Shown: positions 17,146 through 23,993 of the stretch, piece by piece
Layout: every line of letters begins with the position of its first letter
Numbering within the stretch: position 1 is the stretch's first letter
NCBI RefSeq assembly: GCF_900240335.1
Contig: NZ_LT964979.1
Span: forward strand, 1,860,001 to 1,924,000
Length of the DNA stretch: 64,000 nt
Source of the DNA: Flavimobilis massiliensis
GTDB taxonomy: Bacteria > Actinomycetota > Actinomycetes > Actinomycetales > Cellulomonadaceae
Reading direction: 5' to 3'
The notes under the pieces: generated by a model
Told to the model about the DNA's origin: nothing
What the model saw: the letters and a program-made list of their open reading frames with translations, nothing else
Databases searched by the model: none
Position numbers and translations under genes: made by a program

Positions 17146-17775
17146 TTACTGCTGGGGTCCGACGACGGCGACGCGCGCCGCGCGGACGATCTTCTCGCCG
17201 ATGCGGTAGCCGGGCTCGATGACGAACTTCACGGTCGTCGTCGTGGCCTCGGCCGAGTCCTCGTGCATGAGGGCGTCGTGCACCGTCGGGTCGAACTCCT
17301 CGCCGACGGCACCGAACCGCACGATCTCGAACTTGCCGAGCACATCGTCGAGCTTGTCCGAGATCGCCGCGAACGGCCCCTCGAGCTCGCCAGCCTGCCG
17401 AGCACGGTCGATGTCGTCGAGCACCGGCAGGAGCGTCGCCAGGACGTCCTCGATGCCGCGGGTGCGGGCCGCCTCCTGGTCGCGGAGCGCCCGGTTGCGG
17501 TAGTTCGTGAACGACGCGCGCTCACGCTGGAGGTCGTCGAGACGCTCGGCCGCGAGGGCCTGCGCTGCGGCGAGCTCGTCGTCTGCTCCCGCGCCGGACG
17601 CGGGCGCGTCCGCTGCGGGAGCGTCGGGCACAGAACCGTCGGTGAGCGAGGAGGCGTCGTCCGGGACGACGACCTCGGGCTCACCGTCCCCGGACGGGGC
17701 GGCCGCGTCACGCGGCTGCCCCGTCTCGGGGTCGATCCGACGCTTGTCAGTGAACTCGAAGGGCGAATCCGTCAC
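17146..17775 (-). CDS. grpE: Nucleotide exchange factor GrpE
   Basis: 209 residues; the GTG start at 17775 overlaps the dnaK stop in GTGA. A disordered acidic N-terminus (1-75) precedes the long coiled coil (ELAAAQALAAERLDDLQRERASFTNYRNR) and the conserved VLDDIDRARQAGEL, GVGEEFDPTVHDALMHE-like and GYRIGEKIVRAARVAV elements. It releases ADP from DnaK. Confidence 0.96.
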   Translation of the reverse strand: MTDSPFEFTDKRRIDPETGQPRDAAAPSGDGEPEVVVPDDASSLTDGSVPDAPAADAPASGAGADDELAAAQALAAERLDDLQRERASFTNYRNRALRDQEAARTRGIEDVLATLLPVLDDIDRARQAGELEGPFAAISDKLDDVLGKFEIVRFGAVGEEFDPTVHDALMHEDSAEATTTTVKFVIEPGYRIGEKIVRAARVAVVGPQQ

Positions 17776-19619
17776 TTGGACTCATCCTCGTCGACGATCT
17801 CTGCGTCGACGACGTCCTCGTCTGAGGACGTCGCGTCAGCGGCGGGAGCCTCGGCGCCTGCGGCCTGCTCGGACGCGTAGACGGCCTCGCCGATCTTCTG
17901 CGCCGCGGCCGCGAGGGCCTCCATCGTCGACCGCACCTCGGCCGCGTCCTCACCCTCGAGCGCCTTCTTGGCGGCGGCGACAGCGTCGCCAACCTCCGTC
18001 TTGACGTCGTCGGAGAGCTTGTCCTCGTTGTCCTTGAGGGCCTTCTCCGTCGAGTACACGAGGCCCTCGGCCTGGTTGCGGGCCTCGGCCTCCTCGCGGC
18101 GCGCCTTGTCCTCGGCCGCGTGCTCCTCGGCCTCCTTGACCATGCGGTCGATGTCCTCCTTGGGGAGGGCCGAGCCGCCCGTGATCGTCATCGACTGCTC
18201 CTTGCCCGTGCCACGGTCCTTCGCGGAGACGTGGACGATGCCGTTGGCGTCGATGTCGAACGCGACCTCGATCTGCGGGACGCCGCGCGGCGCCGGGGCG
18301 ATGCCCGTGAGCTCGAACGTGCCGAGCGGCTTGTTGTCGCGCGCGAACTCGCGCTCACCCTGGAAGACCTGGATGAGGACGGAGGGCTGGTTGTCCTCGG
18401 CCGTCGAGAAGACCTCGGAACGCTTCGTCGGGATGGCGGTGTTGCGCTCGATGAGCTTCGTCATGACGCCGCCCTTCGTCTCGATGCCGAGGCTCAGGGG
18501 CGTGACGTCGATGAGGAGCACGTCCTTGCGGTCACCCTTGATGACGCCGGCCTGGAGGGCCGCGCCGACGGCGACGACCTCGTCCGGGTTGACGCCCTTG
18601 TTCGGCTCCTTGCCGCCCGTGAGCTCCTTGACGACGTCCGTGACCGCCGGCATGCGGGTCGAGCCGCCGACGAGGACGATGTGGTCGATCTCGCTCACGG
18701 AGATGCCGGCGTCGCGGATGACCGCGTGGAACGGCGTCTTGGTGCGGTCGATGAGATCCTGCGTCATCTGCTGGAACTGCGCGCGCGTGAGCTTGGAGTC
18801 GAGGTGGACGGGGCCGTTCTCGCTCATCGAGAGGTACTGCATCGAGATGTTGGTGCTCGTCGCGGACGAAAGCTCCTTCTTCGCCTGCTCGGCGGCCTCG
18901 CGCAGACGCTGGAGAGCGATCTTGTCCTTCGAGAGGTCGACGCCCGAGGAGTTCTTCACCTCCTTGATGAGGTGCTCAACGATGCGGTTGTCCCAGTCGT
19001 CGCCACCGAGGCGGTTGTCGCCCGAGGTTGCGCGGACCTGGATCGTCGAGAAGTCGTCCTCGTCCTTGCCGACCTCGAGGAGCGAGACGTCGAACGTACC
19101 GCCACCGAGGTCGAAGACGAGGATGAGCTCGTCCTCCTTGCCCTTCTCGAGGCCGTACGCGAGCGCTGCGGCCGTGGGCTCGTTGACGATGCGCAGGACG
19201 TTGAGGCCGGCGATCTGGCCGGCGTCCTTCGTCGCCTGGCGCTCAGCGTCGTTGAAGTACGCGGGGACCGTGATGACGGCGTCCGTGACGGGCTCGCCGA
19301 GGTACTCCTCGGCGTCGCGCTTGAGCTTGCCGAGGACGCGCGCGGAGATCTCCTGCGCGGTGTACTTCTTGTCGTCGATCTCGACGGACCAGTCGGTGCC
19401 CATGTGGCGCTTGACCGAGCTGATCGTGCGGTCGACGTTCGTGACGGCCTGGCGCTTGGCGATCTCGCCGACGAGGACCTCGCCGGACTTGGAGAAGGCC
19501 ACGACCGAGGGCGTCGTGCGCATGCCCTCAGCGTTCGCGATGACCGTGGGCTCGCCGCCCTCGAGGACCGCGACGACGGAGTTGGTGGTGCCGAGGTCGA
19601 TGCCGACTGCTCGTGCCAT
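17772..19619 (-). CDS. dnaK: Chaperone DnaK (Hsp70)
   Basis: 615 residues from ATG 19619 (GGAGG 8 bases upstream); an upstream in-frame ATG at 19664 would place 15 non-conserved residues before MARAVGIDLGTTNS. ATPase domain motifs IDLGTTNSVVAVLEGG, DLGGGTFDVSLLE and VGGSTRMPAV are intact. The substrate-binding domain and a C-terminal tail rich in Ala/Glu ending in DAEIVDEDESK follow. It is the first gene of the heat-shock operon and also the corepressor of HspR. Confidence 0.98.
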   Translation of the reverse strand: MARAVGIDLGTTNSVVAVLEGGEPTVIANAEGMRTTPSVVAFSKSGEVLVGEIAKRQAVTNVDRTISSVKRHMGTDWSVEIDDKKYTAQEISARVLGKLKRDAEEYLGEPVTDAVITVPAYFNDAERQATKDAGQIAGLNVLRIVNEPTAAALAYGLEKGKEDELILVFDLGGGTFDVSLLEVGKDEDDFSTIQVRATSGDNRLGGDDWDNRIVEHLIKEVKNSSGVDLSKDKIALQRLREAAEQAKKELSSATSTNISMQYLSMSENGPVHLDSKLTRAQFQQMTQDLIDRTKTPFHAVIRDAGISVSEIDHIVLVGGSTRMPAVTDVVKELTGGKEPNKGVNPDEVVAVGAALQAGVIKGDRKDVLLIDVTPLSLGIETKGGVMTKLIERNTAIPTKRSEVFSTAEDNQPSVLIQVFQGEREFARDNKPLGTFELTGIAPAPRGVPQIEVAFDIDANGIVHVSAKDRGTGKEQSMTITGGSALPKEDIDRMVKEAEEHAAEDKARREEAEARNQAEGLVYSTEKALKDNEDKLSDDVKTEVGDAVAAAKKALEGEDAAEVRSTMEALAAAAQKIGEAVYASEQAAGAEAPAADATSSDEDVVDAEIVDEDESK

Positions 19620-19648
19620 GTGTGCTGCCTCCATGCTGTGGTGGTGCG

Positions 19649-19669
19649 GTTGAGTCTGTTGCACTCAAG
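19649..19669. promoter_or_regulatory. HAIR element 1 (HspR operator)
   Basis: GTTGAGT-N7-ACTCAAG matches the HAIR consensus CTTGAGT-N7-ACTCAAG with one mismatch, 30 bases upstream of the dnaK start. Confidence 0.88.
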
Positions 19670-19711
19670 TCTGCGCCCGGCGCCTGCTCAATGCAAGCCC
19701 ACACACTCAAA

Positions 19712-19732
19712 CTTGAGTCTGCCTCACTCAAC
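19712..19732. promoter_or_regulatory. HAIR element 2 (HspR operator)
   Basis: CTTGAGT-N7-ACTCAAC, one mismatch from consensus; centre 63 bp from HAIR 1. An additional ACTCAA half-site at 19705 abuts it. Confidence 0.88.
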
Positions 19733-19775
19733 CTTGGGTGCCGGAGATCTATTCCCCCCGCCCCGCCCCAGCGTT

Positions 19776-19893
19776 CCGATAGCCAATCCATGCACGTCAG
19801 AGGTTCGGATCGGCTATCGGGACACAGGGGTCGCGACGCAACGCTTCTCGATAGCGGATCCGTACCGCACACGCGAACGGATCCGCTATCGAG
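19776..19893. repeat. Palindromic repeat family A, tandem pair (copies A1 and A2)
   Basis: Copy A1 (19776-19820) and copy A2 (19847-19893) are imperfect palindromes bounded by CGATAGCSGATCCGT-like arms and their complements (GGATCSGCTATCG). Related pairs occur at 28270-28378 and 50975-51082. Together with the simple repeat, HAIR sites and a hairpin they fill the 430-base gap between dnaK and the cold-shock gene. Confidence 0.85.
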
Positions 19894-19894
19894 C

Positions 19895-19977
19895 GGACGG
19901 CGGGACGGCGGGACGACGGTACGGCGGGACGACGGGACGACGGGACGACGGGACGGTGTGACGGCGTGACGGCGTCA
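19895..19977. repeat. Degenerate GACGGCGG/GACGACGG simple repeat
   Basis: About nine imperfect 8-base units (GACGACGG, GACGGCGG and variants) in direct tandem array. No coding function seen. Confidence 0.7.
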
Positions 19978-19991
19978 CGCACGGGAACGTA

Positions 19992-20030
19992 CGAACGCCC
20001 TGGAGCGCACCTGGCGCTCCCGGGCGTTCG
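19992..20030 (-). terminator. Terminator of the cold-shock-domain gene
   Basis: CGAACGCCCTGGAGCGC pairs with GCGCTCCCGGGCGTTCG around a 5-base loop, directly downstream of the cold-shock gene stop. Confidence 0.75.
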
Positions 20031-20049
20031 ACGCATCCGGAGGTGAGAC

Positions 20050-21054
20050 TCAGTCCAGCTCGACGCGATCCGCCTGCGGACCACGGTCGCTCTGACGCAC
20101 CTGGAAACGCACCCGGTCACCCTCGTACAGCTCAACCCCGCCACGGATGACGGACACGTGGACGAAGAGGTCGTCGCCGCCCGAGTCCGGGCGGATGAAG
20201 CCGAAACCACGCTCAGGGTCGAAGCGCACGACCTCGCCCGAGCCGCCACGCGCCGGCGCGCTCGAACGCCCACGCCCGCGATCGCCGCCGCGGTCGAAGC
20301 GGTCACCACCACGGCGCCGGTCACCGCCACGGTCAAAGCCGCCGCGCCCACGGTCCTGACGACCGTACGACCGGCCACCGCGCCCGCCGCCGACCAGCTC
20401 GATCCGACGCGCCTGCGGACCCTTGTCACCCTCGACGGTCTCGAACTTCACGCGGTCGCCCTCGCCGATCTCGTCGACGTTCCGACCCAGCTCACGGACG
20501 TGCGCGAACACGTCGGCGCTGCCGTCGTCAGGCGTGATGAAACCGAAGCCCTTGCCACCGTCGAACCACGACACGGTGCCGTTGGCACCGTCGTTGCCGG
20601 GCGCACCGCCGCCCGCAGGCGCCGCCTGATCGCCGAGCGGCAGCAGGTGGTCCGCCTGCGGGCCCTTCTCGCCGGGCACGACGAGGAACGCGACACGCTG
20701 GCCCTCGCGGACGACGCCGCCGCCGACGATCGACGAGCTGTGGACGAAGATCTCGTCGCTGCTGCCGTCGGCCATCGCGAAGCCATAGCCCTTCGACGGC
20801 TCGTACCACGAGACCGTGCCGAGCACGCCGAGCGACGCCGCCGGGGCCTCACCCGTCACGCGGACGTTGCGGGCCTGCGGACCGCGGTCGCCCTCACCGG
20901 CCTCGAACTCGACCTCCTGGCCCTCGCGGAGCGCACGCACGCCCTCGTCGGCGAGCTCGGACGCGTGGACGTAGATGTCGTCCGACCCGTCCTCGGGTGC
21001 GATGAAGCCGAAGCCTCGGTCGGTGTCGAACCAGCGAACGGTTCCCTGGGGCAC
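20050..21054 (-). CDS. Multi-domain cold-shock protein: four CSDs with an Arg/Gly-rich linker
   Basis: 334 residues from GTG 21054, after GAGGAG. Four cold-shock domains are visible: about 2-68 (GTVRWFDTDRGFGFIAPED..DIYVHAS), 77-140 (GTVSWYEPSKGYGFAMAD..EIFVHSS), 156-222 (GTVSWFDGGKGFGFITPDD..DVFAHV) and 272-334 (GEVVRFDPERGFGFIRPD..DLFVHVS). RNP1 and RNP2 aromatic residues are kept in each. Between domains 3 and 4 is a ~45-residue disordered linker of RGG, DRGG and DRRRGG repeats. Most bacterial Csp proteins have one domain of ~67 residues. This layout predicts a multivalent single-stranded RNA/DNA binder, possibly condensate-forming (inference). Confidence 0.9.
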   Translation of the reverse strand: MPQGTVRWFDTDRGFGFIAPEDGSDDIYVHASELADEGVRALREGQEVEFEAGEGDRGPQARNVRVTGEAPAASLGVLGTVSWYEPSKGYGFAMADGSSDEIFVHSSSIVGGGVVREGQRVAFLVVPGEKGPQADHLLPLGDQAAPAGGGAPGNDGANGTVSWFDGGKGFGFITPDDGSADVFAHVRELGRNVDEIGEGDRVKFETVEGDKGPQARRIELVGGGRGGRSYGRQDRGRGGFDRGGDRRRGGDRFDRGGDRGRGRSSAPARGGSGEVVRFDPERGFGFIRPDSGGDDLFVHVSVIRGGVELYEGDRVRFQVRQSDRGPQADRVELD

Positions 21055-21172
21055 GTGATCTCCTCGTGAGAATGGTGGGTTGCTCGTCCCAGTGTCTCGC
21101 ACGAACCGCCGAGCGTGTGCGGGTGCGGCAACCCGGAACTGTTCCGTCGGCCACGATCCGCGCTGCGCGCCT

Positions 21173-21227
21173 CGCGACCCGGAGGTCCGGAGCACCGTTC
21201 GACGGTGCTGGAGACTTTCGGGTCGCG
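21173..21227. repeat. Palindromic repeat, family B variant
   Basis: CGCGACCC...GGAGCACCGTTCGACGGTGCTGGAG...GGGTCGCG. The core GCACCGTTCGACGGTGC is identical to family B at 21775 and 21837 but the outer arms differ. It sits between the kinase stop and the cold-shock start. Confidence 0.75.
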
Positions 21228-21231
21228 CCGG

Positions 21232-21696
21232 TCAGGCCGTCGGGACGAGCTCGAGCGGCCCCTCGTCGGGCGTCGGCGCCTCGAACCCCGCGAGGTAGCG
21301 CTCCGCGAGCGCGGGCGGCACGACGACGTCGTGGGGCCCCGCGCCGCGGCGCGCGGCAAGCCGCGCGAGCACGACCTCGCGCGGGGCGACGAGGTGGTGC
21401 ACGACGGGCACGACGTCCACCTCCGCGAGCCAGGACCGGTACCGGTCGCGCGACGCCCGGGACCAGAACGACGTGTCGACGACGACGTCTCGCCCCTCGG
21501 CGACGAGCGCGAACATCCGCGCGCGGAGGTCCTCGTGGATTGCGAGCGCGACGTCGTCGGGCAGCGGGTGCTCGCGGTGCCCCGCGTCCCACGCGACCTC
21601 GTCGAACGACAAGCGCGCGAACCCGGAGGCCTCGAGCCGCCGCGCATGCGTCGACTTCCCGGCCCCGGCCACCCCGCACACGAGCACGACGGTCAT
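21232..21696 (-). CDS. Small P-loop kinase / AAA-type ATP-binding protein
   Basis: 154 residues. N-terminal Walker A GVAGAGKSTHARRL (about 8-21), then LSFDEVAWD, DVVVDTSFWSRASRDRYR and a lid-like arginine region. The pattern fits the AAA_33/zeta-toxin-like small-molecule kinase group (shikimate/gluconate kinase fold). Zeta toxins phosphorylate UDP-GlcNAc, but no antitoxin partner is next to it, so a metabolite kinase is as likely. The substrate is unknown. Confidence 0.75.
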   Translation of the reverse strand: MTVVLVCGVAGAGKSTHARRLEASGFARLSFDEVAWDAGHREHPLPDDVALAIHEDLRARMFALVAEGRDVVVDTSFWSRASRDRYRSWLAEVDVVPVVHHLVAPREVVLARLAARRGAGPHDVVVPPALAERYLAGFEAPTPDEGPLELVPTA

Positions 21697-21712
21697 GCCC
21701 CACCCCTTCCGT

Positions 21713-21885
21713 GACTCGTAGCATCCCAGCGCACTCCGATGGTGCTCAGAGCCTACGAGTCGGAGAGGGGGCGTGACTCGTAGCGCTCCAGCACCGTTCG
21801 ACGGTGCTCAGAGCCTACGAGTCGGAGAGGGGGCGTGACTCGTAGCGCTCCAGCACCGTTCGACGGTGCTCAGAGCCTACGAGTC
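21713..21885. repeat. Palindromic repeat family B, three tandem copies (62-bp period)
   Basis: Copies at 21713-21761, 21775-21823 and 21837-21885 read GACTCGTAGC..AGCACCGTTCGACGGTGCT..GCCTACGAGTC, each separated by a GGAGAGGGGGCGT spacer; copies 2 and 3 are essentially identical. Fills the gap between the P-loop kinase and crcB. Confidence 0.92.
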
Positions 21886-21916
21886 GGGAGAGACTCGCGT
21901 CGGTCGAGGGATCGAG

Positions 21917-22285
21917 CTACGTGAGAACGCTCGTCACCGCGACGCCGGCAGACGCCGCCGCGACTGACAGGACGAGCGTCAGCGCGACGCTCCCCCACGC
22001 GCGTCGGACGTCGCCGTCCTGAAGCAGGCGCGCGGCCTCGACCATCGCGGTCGAGAACGTCGTGAAGCCACCGCAGAAGCCCGTCGCCAGCATCGCGAAC
22101 CCGTCCGGGGCGAGCACACCGCCGAGCTGCAGACCCAGCAGCACGCCGATGAGCAGGGAACCGACGACGTTGATCGTCATCGTTGCGACGGGCATCGGGT
22201 CGGAGCGTCGGGCACGGATCGCGCCGTCGACCCAGAAGCGGGCGGCGGCGCCGACACCGCCGAGCAGGAACAGGCCGACGATCAC
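21917..22285 (-). CDS. crcB: Fluoride ion channel CrcB/Fluc, subunit 1
   Basis: 122 residues, four transmembrane helices. The Fluc signatures are present: GGVGAAARFWVDG, TMTINVVGSLLIGVLLG and GFCGGFTTFST. CrcB exports fluoride as an antiparallel dimer. Overlaps the upstream crcB by 4 bases, the usual two-gene arrangement in Gram-positive bacteria that gives a heterodimer. Confidence 0.95.
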   Translation of the reverse strand: MIVGLFLLGGVGAAARFWVDGAIRARRSDPMPVATMTINVVGSLLIGVLLGLQLGGVLAPDGFAMLATGFCGGFTTFSTAMVEAARLLQDGDVRRAWGSVALTLVLSVAAASAGVAVTSVLT

Positions 22286-22869
22286 GAGACCTCACCGTCC
22301 CCCGAGGTCCCCGTGCCGCCGGACTCACCATCTCCCGACGGATTGACGCCAGACCCCCGTTCAACGGGCGGGAGCCGTCTATCGGTCGGGGAGCCGGGGG
22401 CCGTCGGGGAGCCAGCGGCCGTCGAGGCGTCGGGGTCGGGCGGGAGGAGGCCGACGTTCCCGCGTACGCGCGCCGCGAGCGTCACGCCCGCCGTCGCCGC
22501 GACGACGCCGAGCACGACCGAACCCAGCGGATAACCGACACCGAGCAGCACGTCGCCCGCCGCGAGGAGGTTCCGCGTCTCGAGGGCGAGCGCCGAGAAC
22601 GTCGTGAACCCGCCCAGCAGCCCCGTGCCGAGTCCGAGCCGCAGGAACCGACGCCGCGCATCCTCGCGGCCCGCGCGCACGAGCGCCTCGAGCAGCATCC
22701 CGAGGAGGAACGCGCCGACGACGTTCTCGAGGAGCGTCGCCCACGGCACGCCGTCGCCCGGCGGCAGAAGCCGCCCGAGCCCGTACCGCAGCGCCGTGCC
22801 GACCGCGCCGCCGAGGGCGACGACGGCGAGCAGGCGAGGGTCGGGGCGCACCGGACCAGTGTGGCGCAC
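22282..22869 (-). CDS. crcB: Fluoride ion channel CrcB/Fluc, subunit 2, with repeat-derived C-terminal tail
   Basis: 195 residues. Residues 1-~128 are a normal CrcB with ALGGAVGTALRYGLG, LLENVVGAFLLGMLLEAL and GTGLLGGFTTFSALALE. The last ~65 residues are an extra hydrophilic Pro/Gly/Ser/Thr tail (typical CrcB ends near 125). Part of that tail is encoded by a family C palindromic element (22335-22390), so repeat insertion probably lengthened the gene. No fluoride riboswitch was recognised upstream. Confidence 0.92.
   Translation of the reverse strand: MRHTGPVRPDPRLLAVVALGGAVGTALRYGLGRLLPPGDGVPWATLLENVVGAFLLGMLLEALVRAGREDARRRFLRLGLGTGLLGGFTTFSALALETRNLLAAGDVLLGVGYPLGSVVLGVVAATAGVTLAARVRGNVGLLPPDPDASTAAGSPTAPGSPTDRRLPPVERGSGVNPSGDGESGGTGTSGDGEVS
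22335..22390. repeat. Palindromic repeat family C copy C1, inside crcB
   Basis: CCCGACGGATTGACGcC ... GgGAGCCGTCTATCGGTCGGG: arms pair imperfectly and match the family C consensus at 28207 and 49018. It lies within the 3' part of the crcB coding region. Confidence 0.65.
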
Positions 22870-22920
22870 GGGCGCCGGCCGGTGGGGCGCTCACACGCAC
22901 GGCGGGGCGTTCTGGAGCCC

Positions 22921-22989
22921 GCCTACCCGCAACTTCGTGCTCTACCCGCAAGTCTGAACTTGCGGGTGGAGCACAAACTCGCGGGTAGG
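22921..22989. repeat. Palindromic repeat family D copy D1
   Basis: Two nested units, GCCTACCCGCAACTTCGTGC and TCTACCCGCAAGT, are mirrored by ACTTGCGGGTGGAGCACAAACTCGCGGGTAGGC; arms of about 33 bases around CTG, few mismatches. Lies between crcB and the GH3 remnant. Confidence 0.88.
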
Positions 22990-23027
22990 CGGATCGCGGC
23001 GGCCGCGCCGCGGCGCGCCCCGTCAGC

Positions 23028-23440
23028 TCATCGTGCGTCGTACGTCAAGGAGACGACGTGCGCGGTGCGCGTCGTCGCTGTCCCGCCCGACGACGCCCAC
23101 ACGCCGATCCGTCGCAGGTCGCGTCCTGCGAACGCGAAGCGGGCTGCGGGAACGTGGAACGTGAGGCGGCGGGCCTCGCCGGGTGCGAGGTCGACGCGCT
23201 CGTGTGCGTGAACGTCGTGGAGGACAGGCCGAAGCCGAAGTGCCGCACGGGCGTGGGGTCGGCGGACGTCACGTCGGACGGGCCGCCGAGCACGGGGTGG
23301 AGGTACGTGAAGGGCTGGGCGCCGGCAGCCCGGGGTAGGGAGACGGGCAGGCGGTCCGACGGGTTCTCGCGGCCCGTGAGGACGTCGACGATCGCGTGGC
23401 CACCCTCCTCGCCGGGGAAGAACGCCGGGCACCCGACTTC
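23028..23440 (-). pseudogene. C-terminal remnant of a GH3 beta-glucosidase/beta-xylosidase
   Basis: Read on the minus strand, residues FFPGEEGGHAIVDVLTGREN, PSDRLPVSLPRAAGAQPFTY, PVRHFGFGLSSTTFTHTS are the C-terminal lobe of a GH3 glycosidase (compare GEEGG.A..DVL.G..NPSG.LP and FGFGLSYT). The reading frame then breaks near 23205. Another frame resumes at DLAPGEARRLTFHVP and runs to the stop at 23028, matching the end of the GH3 fibronectin-III-like domain. About 40-50 residues of that domain seem missing between the two parts. The N-terminal catalytic domain is absent; homology stops at repeat D2. Repeats of family D flank it on both sides. Confidence 0.82.
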
Positions 23441-23443
23441 GCG

Positions 23444-23530
23444 CACCCGCAAGTTTGTGCGCTACCCGCGAGTTCAGACTTGCGGGTAGCGCACAAACTT
23501 GCGGGTAGCGCACAAACTTGCGGGTAGCCG
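23444..23530. repeat. Palindromic repeat family D copy D2 with extra half units
   Basis: GCACCCGCAAGTTTGTGC-GCTACCCGCGAGT-TCAG-ACTTGCGGGTAGC-GCACAAACTTGCGGGTAGC, followed by another GCACAAACTTGCGGGTAGC and a run of GGGTAGCCGG-type units up to the N at 23562. Confidence 0.88.
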
Positions 23531-23561
23531 GGCAGGGCGGGTAGCCGGCGGGCGGGTAGCN

Positions 23562-23562
23562 G
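23562..23562. other. Scaffold gap (single N)
   Basis: A single N within GGGTAGC-N-GGGC inside repetitive sequence. No adapter is visible at this join. Continuity between the GH3 remnant and the following gene is unproven. Confidence 0.8.
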
Positions 23563-23578
23563 GGCGTGGCGGGGCGGG

Positions 23579-23902
23579 TCAGCGCCAGGCGGCCGGCACG
23601 AGCTCGTGCGGCGTGAGGTCCGTGAGCTCGTCGGGGTCGACGACCATCTCGTAGACACCCGCGTCGACCTTCACCATGCCGGCCGCCTCGGCCGCGTCGG
23701 CATCGTGCCCGACGGAGCTGATCGTCGCGCGCTTGTCGCCGCCCTCGTCGACGCCGAGGGCGTGGACAGCGTGAAGGTCGGCGGGCGTCGTCGCCCACGT
23801 GACGTCCGCGACCGGCACCGCGAAGCCCGCGACGCGGTCGTAGCCGAGCCGCAGGGAGGCGTCGGACATGCTCGGGGTGATGGCCTTCTGGTAACGCGTC
23901 AC
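23579..23902 (-). CDS. Small hypothetical protein (107 aa)
   Basis: GTG 23902 follows GGAGG at 4-5 bases; an upstream ATG at 23932 is possible but lacks spacing. Sequence begins VTRYQKAITPSMSDASLRLG and ends LTPHELVPAAWR; acidic, no signal peptide or membrane segment. No family recognised. The composition is protein-like (balanced hydrophobics, few Arg/Pro runs), so it is probably real. Located downstream of the thiQ gene on the same strand, with 91 bases between. Confidence 0.55.
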   Translation of the reverse strand: MTRYQKAITPSMSDASLRLGYDRVAGFAVPVADVTWATTPADLHAVHALGVDEGGDKRATISSVGHDADAAEAAGMVKVDAGVYEMVVDPDELTDLTPHELVPAAWR

Positions 23903-23993
23903 GGATCCTCCGTCATCGGGCTGATCGTTCATCCTCCCGCGTCCACGCCCCGCGCGTCCGGGAGCCGCCGCGCTCCTTCGGGACCCGCCGCCC

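Noticed and set aside
19528..19872. ORF of 114 codons antisense/upstream of dnaK
   Set aside because: It overlaps the HAIR operators and repeats, and its C-terminal part is an alternate-frame reading of the dnaK start; no independent coding signal.
21066..21776. Long + strand ORF (236 codons) across the kinase gene
   Set aside because: Arg/Ala/Pro-rich composition is typical of antisense shadow in high-GC DNA; the minus-strand P-loop kinase with Walker A explains the region.
21713..21885. CRISPR array possibility for the 62-bp-period repeats
   Set aside because: The 'spacers' are identical short GGAGAGGGGGCGT strings, units are palindromic, and no cas genes are present.
22183..22346. Fluoride riboswitch in front of the crcB pair
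   Set aside because: No GGNGAUGG...CUGAUG-type pattern recognised upstream of 22869 or between the two genes.
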